64,000 nucleotides of DNA from Tenebrio molitor (taxonomy: Eukaryota; Arthropoda; Insecta; Coleoptera; Tenebrionidae). Shown here piece after piece: positions 1 through 11,382 of the stretch. The stretch is taken from positions 806,001 to 870,000 of the forward strand of contig NC_091046.1 of assembly GCF_963966145.1 (NCBI RefSeq), in the 5' to 3' direction. Under the pieces are notes generated by a model. The model worked only from the letters and a program-made list of their open reading frames with translations, made no database searches and was not told the DNA's origin. Position 1 is the stretch's first letter. The number at the start of each line of letters is the position of its first letter. Position numbers and translations under genes: made by a program.

Positions 1-89
1 CACTTGAGAAGTGGAAGTTCACAGTAACTCTTACTTGAATCGCATTGTAGTAGAGTTTGATTTTTTTTTTGACAAATTGTTGCAATAAA
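1..89 (+). CDS. V0: last codons and 3' UTR of a preceding zinc-finger exon
   Basis: The first 24 bases read H-L-R-S-G-S-S-Q and then TAA at 25-27, which looks like the end of a last finger (L-x2-H) plus a short tail. A canonical AATAAA follows at 84-89. This repeats the stop/poly(A)/acceptor spacing of the exons to the right, so the array probably extends left of the window. Only a few codons are visible, so the identity is inferred from context. Confidence 0.5.
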
Positions 90-333
90 ATCGAATATTG
101 TGTATCGTTGTTTTCTTTCGTAAACATCGAAACATTTTACCTTTTACCTAAGCCTGTTTCAGCTTCGTAAAATCATTTCACGTTTGAACAACTTCGATGG
201 TAGCCTCGCCGCGGTGTGTTCTAGTCGTGTTAGGAGTCCTGAAGCTGGAATTTGCCGTTTCTAAATTTAAACTGGTAGTTTTTGTTTCGATCTTTACCTT
301 TGCCCTGTTTTTAAACTACGCTTCACTTTCCAG

Positions 334-1243
334 ATTCGGCGAGAATCCAGAAGACCAAATTGCGCAAACGAAAAACTCCAGCGATCGAATTTCTTGCCGC
401 ATCTGCAACGTGAAATTCGAAACTTCGAAACTTTTACGGAAGCATCGCCTTGACGTGCACCAGAGCGAAGATTACCCTTGCATCGTGTGCGGCAAGCGCT
501 TCAAAGAAAACTGGAAGTTGAGACTGCACAGCATTTCGCACACGGAAGGGCGACCTTTCGAGTGCGATCTGTGCGACTCGCGTTTCAAAAATCAGTACAG
601 TCTCAACACGCACCGGAAAATTCACGAGAACACCGAAATCACGTACAGTTGTCACATTTGCGGAAAAACTTATAACCATCTTGGGAAACAAGCGTTTGCG
701 ATGCACGTGCGCAAGCACAACGACCCTAGAATCACGTGTGACGTTTGCGGTAAGGTGGTAGTGGGACAGTCGACTTTCAACAGACATAAACTGCAACACG
801 AAGAGAATTATCAGCCGCCGGAGTTCCAGTGTTACATGTGTGACAAAGTCTACAACAACAAGAGAGAGTACAACCGTCATATTGACAGGCACAATGGGAA
901 AACGCACTTGTGCAACTTTTGCGGCAAGTCTTTAACTTCTGCAAGTAGTTTGAGAAATCATTTGAGGATTCATACTGGTGAGAAGCCGTTCGAGTGTACT
1001 CACTGCGAGAAGAAGTTTTCGTCCAGAAATTCTCTGACGGTGCACTTGAGGGTCCACACCAAGGAAAAACCTATTTTGTGCAAGTTTTGTGACAAAGGGT
1101 TTACCCAGTATGGGTCTTTGACAATACACATTAGAGCTGTGCACACAGGAGACAAGCGGTACGGTTGCGAGATTTGTTCCAAAAGATTTGTCACCAAAAC
1201 ACTTCTAAAAACACATTTAAAAGTACATTGTGACAAAAACTAA
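334..1243 (+). CDS. V1: alternative 3'-terminal exon, 10 C2H2 zinc fingers
   Basis: The acceptor (ctttccag) ends at 333 and the exon opens with the third base of a codon, then F-G-E-N-P. It encodes 302 residues with ten fingers: ISCRIC, YPCIVC, FECDLC, YSCHIC, ITCDVC, FQCYMC, HLCNFC, FECTHC, ILCKFC and YGCEIC. The last finger ends in a normal H-x3-H. Linkers become canonical (TGEKP, then TKEKP) only towards the C-terminus. The frame is also open upstream to 197, but that stretch is pyrimidine-rich intron, so I start the exon at the acceptor. The 3' end is unclear: only a variant AATATA is seen at 1273-1278. Expected to be a nuclear DNA-binding domain. Confidence 0.88.
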
Positions 1244-1614
1244 GATTGTGACGTTGCAATCCTGTCGGTTTTAATATATTGATTTTTTCATCTTGGGCCT
1301 TTTTTTTTCCACACCACCATAATTTGGAAATACAAGACAAGTTAAGCTCTTGGATGTGATGTTTGTCTTGTGTTTGCCTCGAGTTTTTCAACCACAATTT
1401 TTGTGTGTTGTATCTCACGAATCACTTTATTTAATTTTGTGTATTGGATATGAAGAACATGATTGTGGATGACGAAAATTTTATTTTGAAAAATTTAAAG
1501 ATTTTGCTGTGGTCTCAGGTAACCCCACCCAACTAGTATACTAGCAACTGTTTGTATTAGACCTTCTATTTTTATCAGCCTTGTCAAACCCTCCCTGACT
1601 TTGAACTTTTGCAG
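1244..1614 (+). other. Spacer between V1 and V2
   Basis: This 371-bp AT-rich stretch holds the V1 3' UTR and the intron leading to the V2 acceptor (tttgcag, ending at 1614). An earlier tttatcag at about 1570-1578 is in a weaker context. I see no other gene. Confidence 0.6.
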
Positions 1615-2395
1615 GTCTTTTGAAGACTGTGTTAAAATTGAAGAAACCGAATTATTCTCGTCGTCTGAAAGTGTTGCCAAGGTGTACAGATCGGGCATGA
1701 ACATGTGCAAGAAGTGCTTTCTGGTCTTCCCAACTTACAACTTGTTACGGCAGCATCGTCGTCGAGCGCACAGATCGAGAGATTTCACTTGTGACACTTG
1801 CGGCAAACGTTTCAGAGAGAAATACGAACTGAAGAATCACGTACAGTCGCACACTGTGGGTCGGACTTATCCGTGCGACATCTGCGGCAAATTTTTCAAA
1901 ACAGCGGACTGCGTCAGAAGCCATAAGCGCATTCACGAAGGATTCAAAAGGCCCAAAAAGGCGAAAGACGAAACCGCGTCGATCCTACCGTGCAAGATGT
2001 GTCAGAGCGTCTTCACGTCGAGGGTCGGTTTGAAGACTCACGTGACGGTGGTTCACGAAGGTAAACGCCACCTGTGCGACATCTGCGGTACCTCGTTGAC
2101 GTCCGCTTTCACCCTGGCCAGTCACATGAGAATACACACGGGCGAGAGGCCCTTCGCTTGCAGCTTCTGCGAGAAGAAATTCGTCATGAAGCAGAGCTTG
2201 AAAGTCCATCTGCGAGTCCACACGAAGGAGAAGCCGTACAGTTGTGCCATCTGCAAAAAAGAATACAGGACGAATAGCGCCCTCTGTGGGCACAGAAGAG
2301 CGGTGCACAAAGGGGAGAGACCGTACGCTTGCAGTGTTTGCTCGAAGCGGTTTTTCCGAAATTCGCACCTCCACGAACACCTCAAGACTCACTAA
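1615..2395 (+). CDS. V2: alternative 3'-terminal exon, 8 C2H2 zinc fingers
   Basis: Starts after tttgcag in the same split-codon phase as V1. A 30-residue acidic/serine leader carries C-V-K-I-E-E, which fits the SUMO acceptor pattern (hydrophobic-K-x-E). Eight fingers follow (NMCKKC, FTCDTC, YPCDIC, LPCKMC, HLCDIC, FACSFC, YSCAIC, YACSVC), with a long basic linker (RPKKAKDET) between fingers 3 and 4. Total 259 residues. The poly(A) signal AATAAA is at 2424-2429, and the next acceptor is only 115 bp further on. Confidence 0.9.
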
Positions 2396-2544
2396 AGCAA
2401 CTTTGTATACGATGAAACCGAGCAATAAAATATTTTTCAAAAGATGGCGTCTTTTAGTTGTTTATTTCAGATCGACACTTGATGGACAGTAGTTTAGTTT
2501 TTAGCCTTCCACTTCGCTGTGTTTAACATGATGGTGTGTTCCAG

Positions 2545-3595
2545 GTGCGATCTGGACCTTGTTAAAATAGAAGAAACGACGAAGAAACTGAGCGACTTTG
2601 CTGCGATGCAGAAATACAAGCACAAGTGCAGCAAGTGTCAGATGACTTTTACGACTGAAAGCATGTTGCGTCAACACAGACGAAAAGTGCATCGAGCAAA
2701 TCGCTTTCGGTGCGATCTGTGCGGCAAACTCTTCGCCGAGAGATACCAACTGTCGTACCACAGAGAGATCCACGGCAAAGAAAACCTGTACAAGTGCGAC
2801 CTTTGCGAAAGGAGCTACAATTCGCACGCGAGTCTTTCCCACCACAAGTGGAGGATTCACAAAGTCGGGCCCGGCAATGATCTGGTGTGCCCCGATTGCG
2901 GCAAAGTTTACAAATCTTCGTCCAGGACGAGGTACAAGGCTCACCTGAAGCAACATTCCTACGCGGGGTTTATTTGTGAAGTTTGCAACAAGAGTTTCAT
3001 AGAGGAGAGATTGTTGAACGACCACAAGAAAGTACACATCGAGGTCAGAGAACCCTACTCGTGCGCGTCGTGCGACAAGAAGTTTGTAACATCTGGAGGA
3101 TTGAAACAACACAGAATAACCATTCACGAAGGGAAGCGCTACTTGTGCGACGTCTGCAAGCGCGAGTTTAACTCGGTGGTGGGCATGAGGTACCACAAGA
3201 AAATCAAACATCGGGAGAGTTTGCAAGTGACCGAAGAACAATGCAAATCTCGATATTTGTGCGAGACTTGCGGTAAAGAATTGAGCTCGATTACGAGTCT
3301 GAGAGACCACATCAAGACTCACACCGGAGAAAAACCGTTCTCTTGCAGTTACTGCAAGAAGAGGTTCTCCAAAAGGGAGGGTTTGAAAATACACTTTCGA
3401 GTTCACACCAAAGAAAAACCGCACACATGCGAGATTTGCGGCAAGAAGTACACGCAGAGGAGTCCTCTGATGCTCCACATGAAAACCGCACACGGTGGAG
3501 AAAAATCTCACTCTTGCAGCATCTGCGCGAAGAGTTTCTTCACCAGGAGTCTACTGAATGTGCACTTCAAAGCGCATTCCCACAAGTCGGTGTAA
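2545..3595 (+). CDS. V3: alternative 3'-terminal exon, 11 C2H2 zinc fingers
   Basis: Acceptor gttccag ends at 2544. The leader reads D-L-V-K-I-E-E-T-T, nearly the same as in V2, so the two exons are close relatives. Eleven fingers run from HKCSKC to HSCSIC. The third-last linker is H-T-K-E-K-P and the last is H-G-G-E-K-S. Total 349 residues. AATAAA lies at 3625-3630, 105 bp before the V4 acceptor. An ATG at 2528-2530 lies upstream of the acceptor and is probably intronic. Confidence 0.9.
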
Positions 3596-3734
3596 ACAAG
3601 TCTGTAGTGGTTGTCGACAAAAGTAATAAACGATTTCCAGTTGTTTCTTGTCTTTTATTTAAATGTATTTTTGTTTTGAGATGTATGCACTTACGTCCAA
3701 ATCAATTTTCACCTAACAATGTGCATTTTTCCAG

Positions 3735-4719
3735 ATTCGCGGTCGAGACTCAACGTCTTCATCAGTGCAGAAAATGCAAACAAGCTTTTGTTTCGAAAGA
3801 ACTGTTAAATCGCCACCGTCACACAACTCACAGGCAGAAAGATCGTTTCCCTTGTCAGTTTTGTCCGAAGACTTACGCCGATAACTTCAGCCTGAAAGTC
3901 CACGTCACGGTTCACTCCGAAGAGAAGTCGTACAAGTGTCAATCTTGCGACAATAGTTTCAAGTCCTACCGGAGTTTCTTGCGTCACAAGAAAACTCACT
4001 CTCCGTACATAATTCCCAGCTTGTTGATCTGTCCCGATTGCGGCAAGTCGTACAAAGAGATCTCGAGAACAGCCTACTATGCCCACCGCAAGCAACACAC
4101 ATCGGCAAAGGCGACTTGCGACGTCTGCCACAAAGCTGTCGCTCACTCGTTTCTAGACGCACACAAGAGAACGCAACACGGCAACCGCAGACCTACATAC
4201 CCTTGCGATTCTTGCGACAAAGTTTTTATAATACGGAAAAGCTTGGCGACGCACGTCGAGTCGGTGCATCAAGGCCAGCACCATGTGTGCGACGTCTGTG
4301 GCTACTCTTTCAACTCTATGGCAAACTTGAGGGTCCACAAAAAGACCAAACATGACGCCGATTATGAAAAACCGAAGGTCTCGTGCGAATTGTGTGACAA
4401 AGTGTTTTCCTCATGGTCTGGTCGTAAGTATCACGTGGAGAACGTGCACAACGGTAAGCGCTTCGTGTGTGAGACGTGCGGGAAGGTCTTCACGTCTGCG
4501 TGTGGTCTGAAGAATCACATAAAGGTTCACACTGGAGAGAAACCGTTTGCTTGTGATTATTGCGACAAGAAATTCGCGAACAGTCAAGTGCGGAAGGAGC
4601 ACTTGAAGGTGCACACGAAGGAGCAACCGCACGCGTGTAAACTTTGCGACAAGAAGTATTCGCAAAGGACGCCGCTGGTGCATCACATGAGGACGGCACA
4701 CGGCGGGGACAAGCCTTAA
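3735..4719 (+). CDS. V4: alternative 3'-terminal exon, 11 fingers, 12th cut off by a stop
   Basis: Acceptor tttttccag ends at 3734. There is no methionine between it and the first finger (HQCRKC), so this block cannot be translated without an upstream exon. Eleven fingers over 327 residues end at HACKLC...HHMRTAH, then G-G-D-K-P and TAA at 4717-4719. The same frame goes on as F-C-A-V-C just after the stop and meets a second TAA at 4744-4746. Related exons V3 and V5 have a full finger here, so this one has lost its last finger to a nonsense change. AATAAA at 4902-4907. Confidence 0.88.
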
Positions 4720-5017
4720 TTTTGTGCGGTCTGCACTGCTTAATGCTCGTTTGAAATGTCACAACGACTCGTCTGCAGTTGATAAAATGCTTTTAAGATA
4801 ATTAAGATAATTGACGCGTTAAGTAAGAAGCTTCTCGTAGTATTTTAGTAACCAGATTTGTGTGAAAGGTTTTGTTAACAAATCGCATGCCAGATAACTT
4901 GAATAAATTTTTTAAGAAGTAATGTATTGCTTCCGCTCGCTACCCGCCCTTTCTCCCTTGCAAATTCGAGAAATGTACAACTGCTTCACCTGTTTTTAAT
5001 CGTGAACGTATTTGCAG

Positions 5018-5927
5018 GATTGCTTTCAAAATAGAAGAAGGCGACGTTAAATTTCAAGGTAGCGAGCCGAATGTGCACCAATGCAGAAAGTGCTCCGAAG
5101 AATTCCCCACAATGACTCTCCTTCGAATGCACCGCCGACTCCACCTCCAGAAACGCTTCGCTTGCGACGTTTGTGGCAAAGTTTACAGATACCGATACGA
5201 GCTGAAAAACCACGCGGACATCCACTCCGAAGTAAAGAAGTTCGCGTGTGTAGTGTGCAACGAAAGGTTTAAGACTTCCAGCCTCCTCAGCGCCCACAAG
5301 AGGAGCCACGTCGCCAAAAAACGCATCTGCCCGACGTGCGGCAAGACCTACAGTTACAAAGCCTTACAGGCGTACCTCCACCACTGTCAGCAACACTTCG
5401 GTAAGAAGTTTGCTTGCGAAGTGTGCAATAAACTGTTGTCGAACGCGAAGAGCCTCGAAACTCACAAGATAACGCAACACGACAGTACTTACAAACCGCA
5501 ACAGTTCGCTTGCGAGATGTGCGACAGCGTGTTGAGCTCGCACAAGACTTTGAGAGGTCACGTGGAGAAGGTGCACCAGGGGAAGAGACATCTGTGCGAG
5601 ATATGCGGAAAAGCTGTCACCACCTTGGAGAGTTTGAGGAATCACATGAAGACTCACACCGGGGAGAAGCCGTTCGGGTGTAGTCACTGCGGAAGGAGAT
5701 TCATCAAGAAACAGATCTTGGATGTGCATTTGAGGGTGCACACCAAGGAGAAGCCGCACGCGTGCCAGGTTTGCGGCAAGAAGTACTCGCAGAGGAGCGC
5801 GCTGGTGGTGCACGTGAAAAGTGCTCACGGCACCGAGAGGTCGTACGCTTGTCCGGTGTGTCCGAAGCGTTTTGTGGCGAATTCGTTGCTCAATTCGCAT
5901 CTAAAATCTCACATCAAGGCAGCTTGA
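5018..5927 (+). CDS. V5: alternative 3'-terminal exon, 10 C2H2 zinc fingers
   Basis: Acceptor tttgcag ends at 5017. The leader I-A-F-K-I-E-E-G-D has the same lysine/glutamate motif as V2 and V3. The ten fingers (HQCRKC, FACDVC, FACVVC, RICPTC, FACEVC, FACEMC, HLCEIC, FGCSHC, HACQVC, YACPVC) fill the rest of 302 residues. No ATG lies between acceptor and first finger in this frame. AATAAA at 5927-5932 starts on the last base of the TGA stop codon. A second AATAAA is at 6104-6109. Confidence 0.9.
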
Positions 5928-6203
5928 ATAAATGTTTTTATCGAAAAGTGTTTTTCTTTTATCGTTGCGTGCTAGGAGGAAAGTTTGTTTTTTATAGAAA
6001 TTAAATGAGACGATAACAGACTCGACTCTTCAAGACTTTTCAAATTTTCTCTTTTGAAGACCGCCCTGATAAAATTGCGTTGTTATTTTTGTACTCTTTA
6101 TGTAATAAAAATATGTTCTTGTCAACTCCCTTATTTTATCGCCTTTCAAACGAATTTGGCAATTTTTTAATACATTTAATTGACATTGTCGGTATAGTTT
6201 CAG

Positions 6204-7185
6204 GTGGATTCAACAAGCGGTCGATGGAGGAACTTCAGAAAAAAATACAGACACTCTAAATTTGTCGTTAATAATGACACTAGACGACAAAAATTCCCTC
6301 TCAGACGACGACATTTCCACTTTTCGGACCTGCGTAATAGAGCGTCGAAGATGCAAAGTTTTAGTCAACTATAAAAACGGCTACATCGAGGAAAGCCTCG
6401 TTTGTCGTTATTGTGAGGAACTGTTCGATATCACTTCGGAAAAAGCCTACCTCAGCCACGTACGCAAGCACGAAAAAAGACACCAGTTGTTCATCTGCAC
6501 CCACTGCCAAAAAACCTTCCGACAAGCGAAAAACTTGAAAGAGCACATCCAGAAACACCACGACGACAACGCCCACGCCCCCATGTTTCCGTGCCAACTG
6601 TGCGACAAGAAGTTCGCTTCGAAGAGCGGCCTCTACGGCCACAACGAAAACGTCCACAAGGGCACCCTCTCCTTGTGCGAATTTTGCGGCAAGAGCTTCG
6701 CCTGCCCGTCGAACTTGTTGGGGCACATCAGGACGCAACACCTCGACAAATCCATAAATCTGTCCTGCGAGCTGTGCGAGAAGGTTTTCTCGTCGAAGGG
6801 CGGTCTGAGGACGCACGTGAGGGTGTTCCACGAAGGAAAGCGTCACTTGTGCGACACTTGCGGCAAAGATCTCGCATCGTCGTCGAGTCTGCGGGTCCAC
6901 TTGAGGACGCACACCGGAGAAAGACCCTTCGTTTGTAAATACTGCAAGAAGAGGTGCATCAGCAAGATGGCGTTGAGGATGCACGAGAGGGTCCACACCA
7001 AGGAGAAACCGCACGTTTGCGAGTTCTGCGGCAACAGATATTCGCAAAGAAGTCCCTTGAAGATGCACCTGGTGGCGGTGCACAGTGGAGGAGAGAGGCC
7101 CTTCGGTTGTTCCGTTTGTTCCAAGCGCTTCGTCAGCAAGTCTCTGCTCAACACCCACATGAAAACTCACGAGAAAACTGTATGA
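6204..7185 (+). CDS. V6: alternative 3'-terminal exon, 9 C2H2 zinc fingers
   Basis: Acceptor atagtttcag ends at 6203. A leader of about 55 residues rich in D, S and T (including S-L-S-D-D-D) precedes nine fingers: LVCRYC, FICTHC, FPCQLC, SLCEFC, LSCELC, HLCDTC, FVCKYC, HVCEFC, FGCSVC. Total 326 residues. An in-frame ATG at 6262 exists, but the open frame runs back to the acceptor in the shared phase. AATAAA at 7195-7200, 9 bp after the stop. Confidence 0.9.
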
Positions 7186-7280
7186 TTGTGTTTTAATAAA
7201 TGAATGATTCCGAGTGTCGTGTTTTATTGGTGTTCGGTGTGGGAAGGTTTGGTTGACAGTAGTAACAGTGTTGTTTGCAG

Positions 7281-7995
7281 GTCGGTCCCACCGGTAGAAG
7301 AAACATCTGAATGTGTGGTCAGATCAAGTGAAGACACTTCGAGTTGCACCAAGACTTTACTCGAAGCTCTTCTGTTGAGACCACGCGAAGAAAAAACTGT
7401 CGAACAGAAGATCTTACACTGCGCGTTTTGCAATAAGAGCTACCAAAGCAAGCGAGCTTTGCGGAGACACATCCAAACCATTCACGAAGAAAGATATTAC
7501 TTGTGCGAAGCGTGCGGTAAGCGGTTTAGCGAAGAGTCGACGCACAAAAGTTGTAAATACTCGGACAATTCGCGGTGCAAGATTTGCAACAAACTCATGG
7601 CCAATCCGACTTCTTTGAGAGTACACATGAGGACCCAGCACCAAGCTCGGCGGTTTTTGTGCGAAACGTGCGGTAAACTATTTCCGGAACTGAGACGAAT
7701 GCGTCATCACATGAGGATTCACACCGGAGAGAAACCGTACTCTTGCGAGGAGTGCGGCAAGAAGTTCAGGTTTCGAACAGCCGTGACGTCGCACATGACG
7801 GTACACACGAAGCAAAGACGGTTCGTGTGCGAGCTTTGCGACAAGAATTACGCGCAGAGGATGGGCTTGATGATGCACGTACTGGCGGTGCACAGCGAAG
7901 AGCGACCTTTCGCTTGCAACATCTGTCCGTGGCGGTTCATATCGAAGGGGCGGTTGAAAGACCATCTCAAGGTTCACGCCAGAAAGGCTGTCTAG
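7281..7995 (+). CDS. V7: alternative 3'-terminal exon, 7 fingers, one incomplete
   Basis: Acceptor ttgtttgcag ends at 7280. A serine/threonine/glutamate leader of about 45 residues precedes LHCAFC. The second finger (YLCEAC) is shortened to H-K-S-C, without the usual L-x2-H-x3-H spacing, and is probably non-functional or a zinc knuckle. Five normal fingers follow. The linker that is TKEKP in neighbouring exons is TKQRR here. Total 237 residues. AATAAA at 8023-8028. Confidence 0.87.
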
Positions 7996-8208
7996 TTTCG
8001 TTCTTTATGTACTCGTTTTGGCAATAAACACTTGTCCCAACTTTGTTTTGTTTTATTTCTTGGAGTGATCCAAATCTGGTTTACCAACGGTGCCGACCAA
8101 CATTTGCTTGGTCTGTCGCAGTTTGGTAAACCGATCCAGGTGAGTTCAAGTAATATTGTCACTCTCCTGCGACGCCCTTTTCACCCGTACTAAGTATTTT
8201 CTTTTCAG

Positions 8209-9037
8209 GTGCAGAAACACTCTGAAAGGGGTCCGTTTGAAGAAGCAGCGCGCTCCGCCTGAAACTTGCAACATTTGCGACAAACCGTTTAAAAACAGTG
8301 ACGCTTTGAAACGCCACCTCCAAACCTCGCATTCCATCAACCCCCGGATTTTTTCGTGCGAGACTTGCGGCAAGCAGTTTCGCAAGAAGCAGTTACTGGG
8401 GTACCACGAAGCCCGCCACATAAAGAACTTCAAAGTGAAGTGCGATCAGTGCGACAAGGGTTTCTACACGATGGTCGAGTTCAAGAATCATTACGCGGCG
8501 CGCCACAAGGGAGTCAGATACGTTTGCAATCACTGCGACAAGTCGTTTTTGGACAAGCATTGCTTCAGACGCCACCTTCTCACGCACGAGAGCGGTTACG
8601 TGAAGCAGGAGTACAAGTGTGCGGAGTGCGACAGGGTGTACATGACGAAAGGGGGGTTGAACGTGCACAAGAAGATGCACCAGAATATAACGTACATGTG
8701 CGACATCTGCGGCAAGTCAGTGACGTCGAAGACGAGTCTGAATCATCACATGATGCTTCACAGCGGTGAGAAACCGTTCGTGTGCGAGACCTGCGGCAAG
8801 TGCTTCAACAAGAAGATGTTGCTACGGATACACGAGAGGATACACACGAAGGTGAAACCGTACAGTTGTGTACACTGCGACAAGAAGTTTTCACAGAGGA
8901 GTACTTTGACCGTTCACATCCGCTCCCACACAGGAGAGAGACCGTACGCGTGCTGGATCTGTCAGAAGGATTTTGTCACCAAGACTTTGCTAAAAGCGCA
9001 CGCGAAAACTCATGGGACAGCTCTGATGAACATCTGA
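8209..9037 (+). CDS. V8: alternative 3'-terminal exon, 9 C2H2 zinc fingers
   Basis: Acceptor tattttcttttcag ends at 8208. A short basic leader (about 16 residues) leads into nine fingers: ETCNIC, FSCETC, VKCDQC, YVCNHC, YKCAEC, YMCDIC, FVCETC, YSCVHC, YACWIC. Finger 8 follows the linker H-T-K-V-K-P. Total 275 residues. This is the last exon on the left side whose final finger is ordinary H-x3-H. AATAAA at 9055-9060. Confidence 0.9.
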
Positions 9038-9120
9038 ACGAGATCAAAGAAAGCAATAAATTTTTTTTACAACTGCACTCGTTTGATTTTCTTGTAGTCG
9101 TAACGTCTTTTTGTGTTCAG

Positions 9121-9290
9121 TCGAACACCAACGAAGTGTTTGGATTCAATCGTCTATCTAGGTTTTGTCGACAAATCGTCAAAGTAGTTTTGTCTGAAAG
9201 AATGAAACTTGCGAGGACAAGCGGCCCCATAAATGCGATATTGTTCTATGGGTTTTGTAGCGAGTAGTTAGCGGAAATACCACAAATAAA
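9121..9290 (+). CDS. Possible finger-less alternative terminal exon between V8 and V9
   Basis: A good acceptor (tttttgtgttcag) ends at 9120. Reading in the shared phase gives a 21-codon tail (R-T-P-T-K-C-L-D-S then on to K-S-S-K) with TAG at 9185-9187. AATAAA is at 9285-9290. Another acceptor-like cttgtag ends at 9097. It could equally be spacer with a chance acceptor, since a short in-phase frame carries little information. Confidence 0.25.
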
Positions 9291-9370
9291 ATCATGTTTC
9301 GAATATGCGCATTTCTTTCTGTATTTTTTTTGTTCGACAGTTTAATCTCTTACATGATTTTCTTTTGTAG

Positions 9371-10223
9371 GAATGTTCAATTGTGGATTTGTGATCTTCG
9401 TGGATGGGGAATACCGATCAAATTGCGTCTCGGGGAGAACCAACAAGTCCCCAAGGAAAAACCGTCGGTGTCTGATAAGCCTGATGAAAAACTTAAGACG
9501 AACTTGCCCACGAAAGTAGCCGCAGCCGCTGGTGAATCACCGAAACCTTACTCTTGTAAGATTTGCAAGAAGGGCTTCAAGTTGAAATCGAACTTGGAGA
9601 AACACGGCTCGATGCACAAAGAGCGCAGATTCAAGTGTTCAATGTGCTCGATGACTTCCCCTTACAAATCGACGATCGAGAAACACGTGGCCGCCGTTCA
9701 CGACGGAATTCGCTTCTTTTGCAAGCATTGCAACAAACTGTTCAAGCAGCATTACTACTTCAGGGATCACATGAAGACGCACGAACCCGGCTACGTCGAC
9801 ACCTCTTACAAATGCGACTTTTGCCCAAAATCGTTCAAGACAAAGCACATTTTGAAGAGACATGTGAAAATGCACAACGCCGAGAGAGACTTTTTCGTTT
9901 GTGACGTCTGCGGAAAGAAGTTTACGGAACGCGGATATTTCAAAACGCACATGAGAGTGCACACCGGGGAGAAGCCGTACGTGTGCGATTTCTGCGGCAA
10001 GGGATTCACCCTGACGAAGTACCTCAAGACTCACGTGCGGGTGCATACTAAAGAAAAACCGTACAGTTGTGACGTTTGCAAGAAGAGTTTCACCCAAAAA
10101 GGGAGTTTGACCATTCACAAGAGGTACCACACAGGGGAGCGGCCCTACACGTGTCGTGTTTGTGCCAAAGGATTTGTGTCCAAGACGTTTTTGAACCAGC
10201 ACAACTGCAAAGGTCCAAAATAA
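9371..10223 (+). CDS. V9: alternative 3'-terminal exon, 8 fingers; parent of later broken copies
   Basis: Acceptor tcttttgtag ends at 9370. A leader of about 60 residues rich in K, P and E precedes eight fingers: YSCKIC, FKCSMC, FFCKHC, YKCDFC, FVCDVC, YVCDFC, YSCDVC and YTCRVC. The last one ends L-N-Q-H-N-C, that is H-x-C instead of H-x3-H. Total 283 residues. Everything from 9615 onwards is copied four more times downstream. This is the only copy that keeps an acceptor, leader and first finger. AATAAA at 10238-10243. Confidence 0.9.
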
Positions 10224-10355
10224 TTTGTTCTTTCCAAAATAAATGTTTCTTACGAGATTCGAGTGTTTTTTTTATTTTCGACAAGTTACAACAGGACTGT
10301 TCGTTCGTATTTGCCTGTCAGTGGTTCACACACTCACGGATCTCGTCTGTTTCAG

Positions 10356-11247
10356 GTTAGATCCTTTGCAAATTGACGATCCTCAGCTGGGCGTCCGGAT
10401 CTGCTGTCCTGCATGTCCCAAGACCTTCACCACCAAACAAAAATACTGGAGCCACAGAAAAACTCATAAAGGCAACACCGTTCAGTGCACTTTGTGTCCA
10501 AAGTCGTTCCATTCGAAATCTTATCTGAAAATTCATTTGGGAACGGTCCACGAAAAACTGCGCAACTTCTCTTGCACGTTGTGCACTTACGCCGCTGGCA
10601 CGAAGTCGTGTCTCCAGTCTCACATGATCAGGAGCCACACCAAAGACTACCCCTACAGATGTGACCTTTGCAATATGGGGTATCTCTTTAAGGACAAACT
10701 CGATCAGCATCGCCGAGCCAAGCACGAGGGCAAGCGTTTTATTTGCGAGATCTGCAAGAAAATATATAGAGACGAGGTGTACTTCAACCAACACATGCAA
10801 AGACACGATCCCAATCACATCCGGAAGGTGTACACTTGCAAGGTGTGTCTCAAGGTGATGCACTGGCACACGCAGTTCAAGAATCACATGAAGACACACG
10901 ACAGAGCGGCCGATCGACACATTTGCGACATCTGCGGGAAAGCTTTGGCTAGTCAGGATGGGCTCAGGAAGCACATGATCAGACATGCCAACAAGAGGAA
11001 TTCCATTTGTGACACTTGCGGCAAGGCTTTCATCGACAATGTGACCCTGGTGCAGCACATTCGCGTTCACACCAAAGAAAAACCTTACAAGTGTAGTTTC
11101 TGCGAGAAGTGTTTCACTCAGAGAAGCAGTCTGAACATACACGTGCGCCTCCACACCGGAGAAAAACCGTACAAGTGTAAAATTTGCTCCAGGGAGTTTA
11201 TTTCGAAGACTTTATTGAACAGCCACAAGTGTATCGCTACCTCTTGA
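10356..11247 (+). CDS. V10: alternative 3'-terminal exon, 10 fingers, last H-x-C (unit 1 copy)
   Basis: Acceptor ctgtttcag ends at 10355 and the exon opens L-D-P-L-Q-I-D-D-P. Ten fingers: ICCPAC, VQCTLC, FSCTLC, YRCDLC, FICEIC, YTCKVC, HICDIC, SICDTC, YKCSFC, YKCKIC. The last ends L-N-S-H-K-C. Fingers 3-4 (FSCTLC...HMIRSH-TKDYPYRCDLC) have no TGEKP-type linker. Total 296 residues. AATAAA at 11289-11294. It is the presumed parent of V11-V14. Confidence 0.92.
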
Positions 11248-11382
11248 ACGTTTTGGATATTTTTTGTAATCTCTTTTTTAAACAAACGAATAAAATCCAA
11301 CAAAAAATGTGTTTTCAAAAATGTTTTGTTTCACAGATGATGTTACTAATAATTGGAAATTACTAAAAGATTTTTTTTTCAG

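Noticed and set aside
197..333. N-terminal hydrophobic stretch in front of V1 as a signal peptide or start
   Set aside because: It is pyrimidine-rich intron upstream of the acceptor. All other exons begin at the acceptor in the same phase.
3343..3734. Open frame running from inside V3 into V4
   Set aside because: It uses a wrong frame in V3 and crosses V3's stop region, poly(A) signal and intron. The V4 acceptor at 3734 explains the real exon.
10357..11154. Long - strand open frames opposite finger exons (for example 265 codons here, and 336 codons at 2501-3511)
   Set aside because: They are mirror frames of C2H2 coding sequence, which has few codons that read as stops on the other strand. 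They have no domain, splice or poly(A) support.
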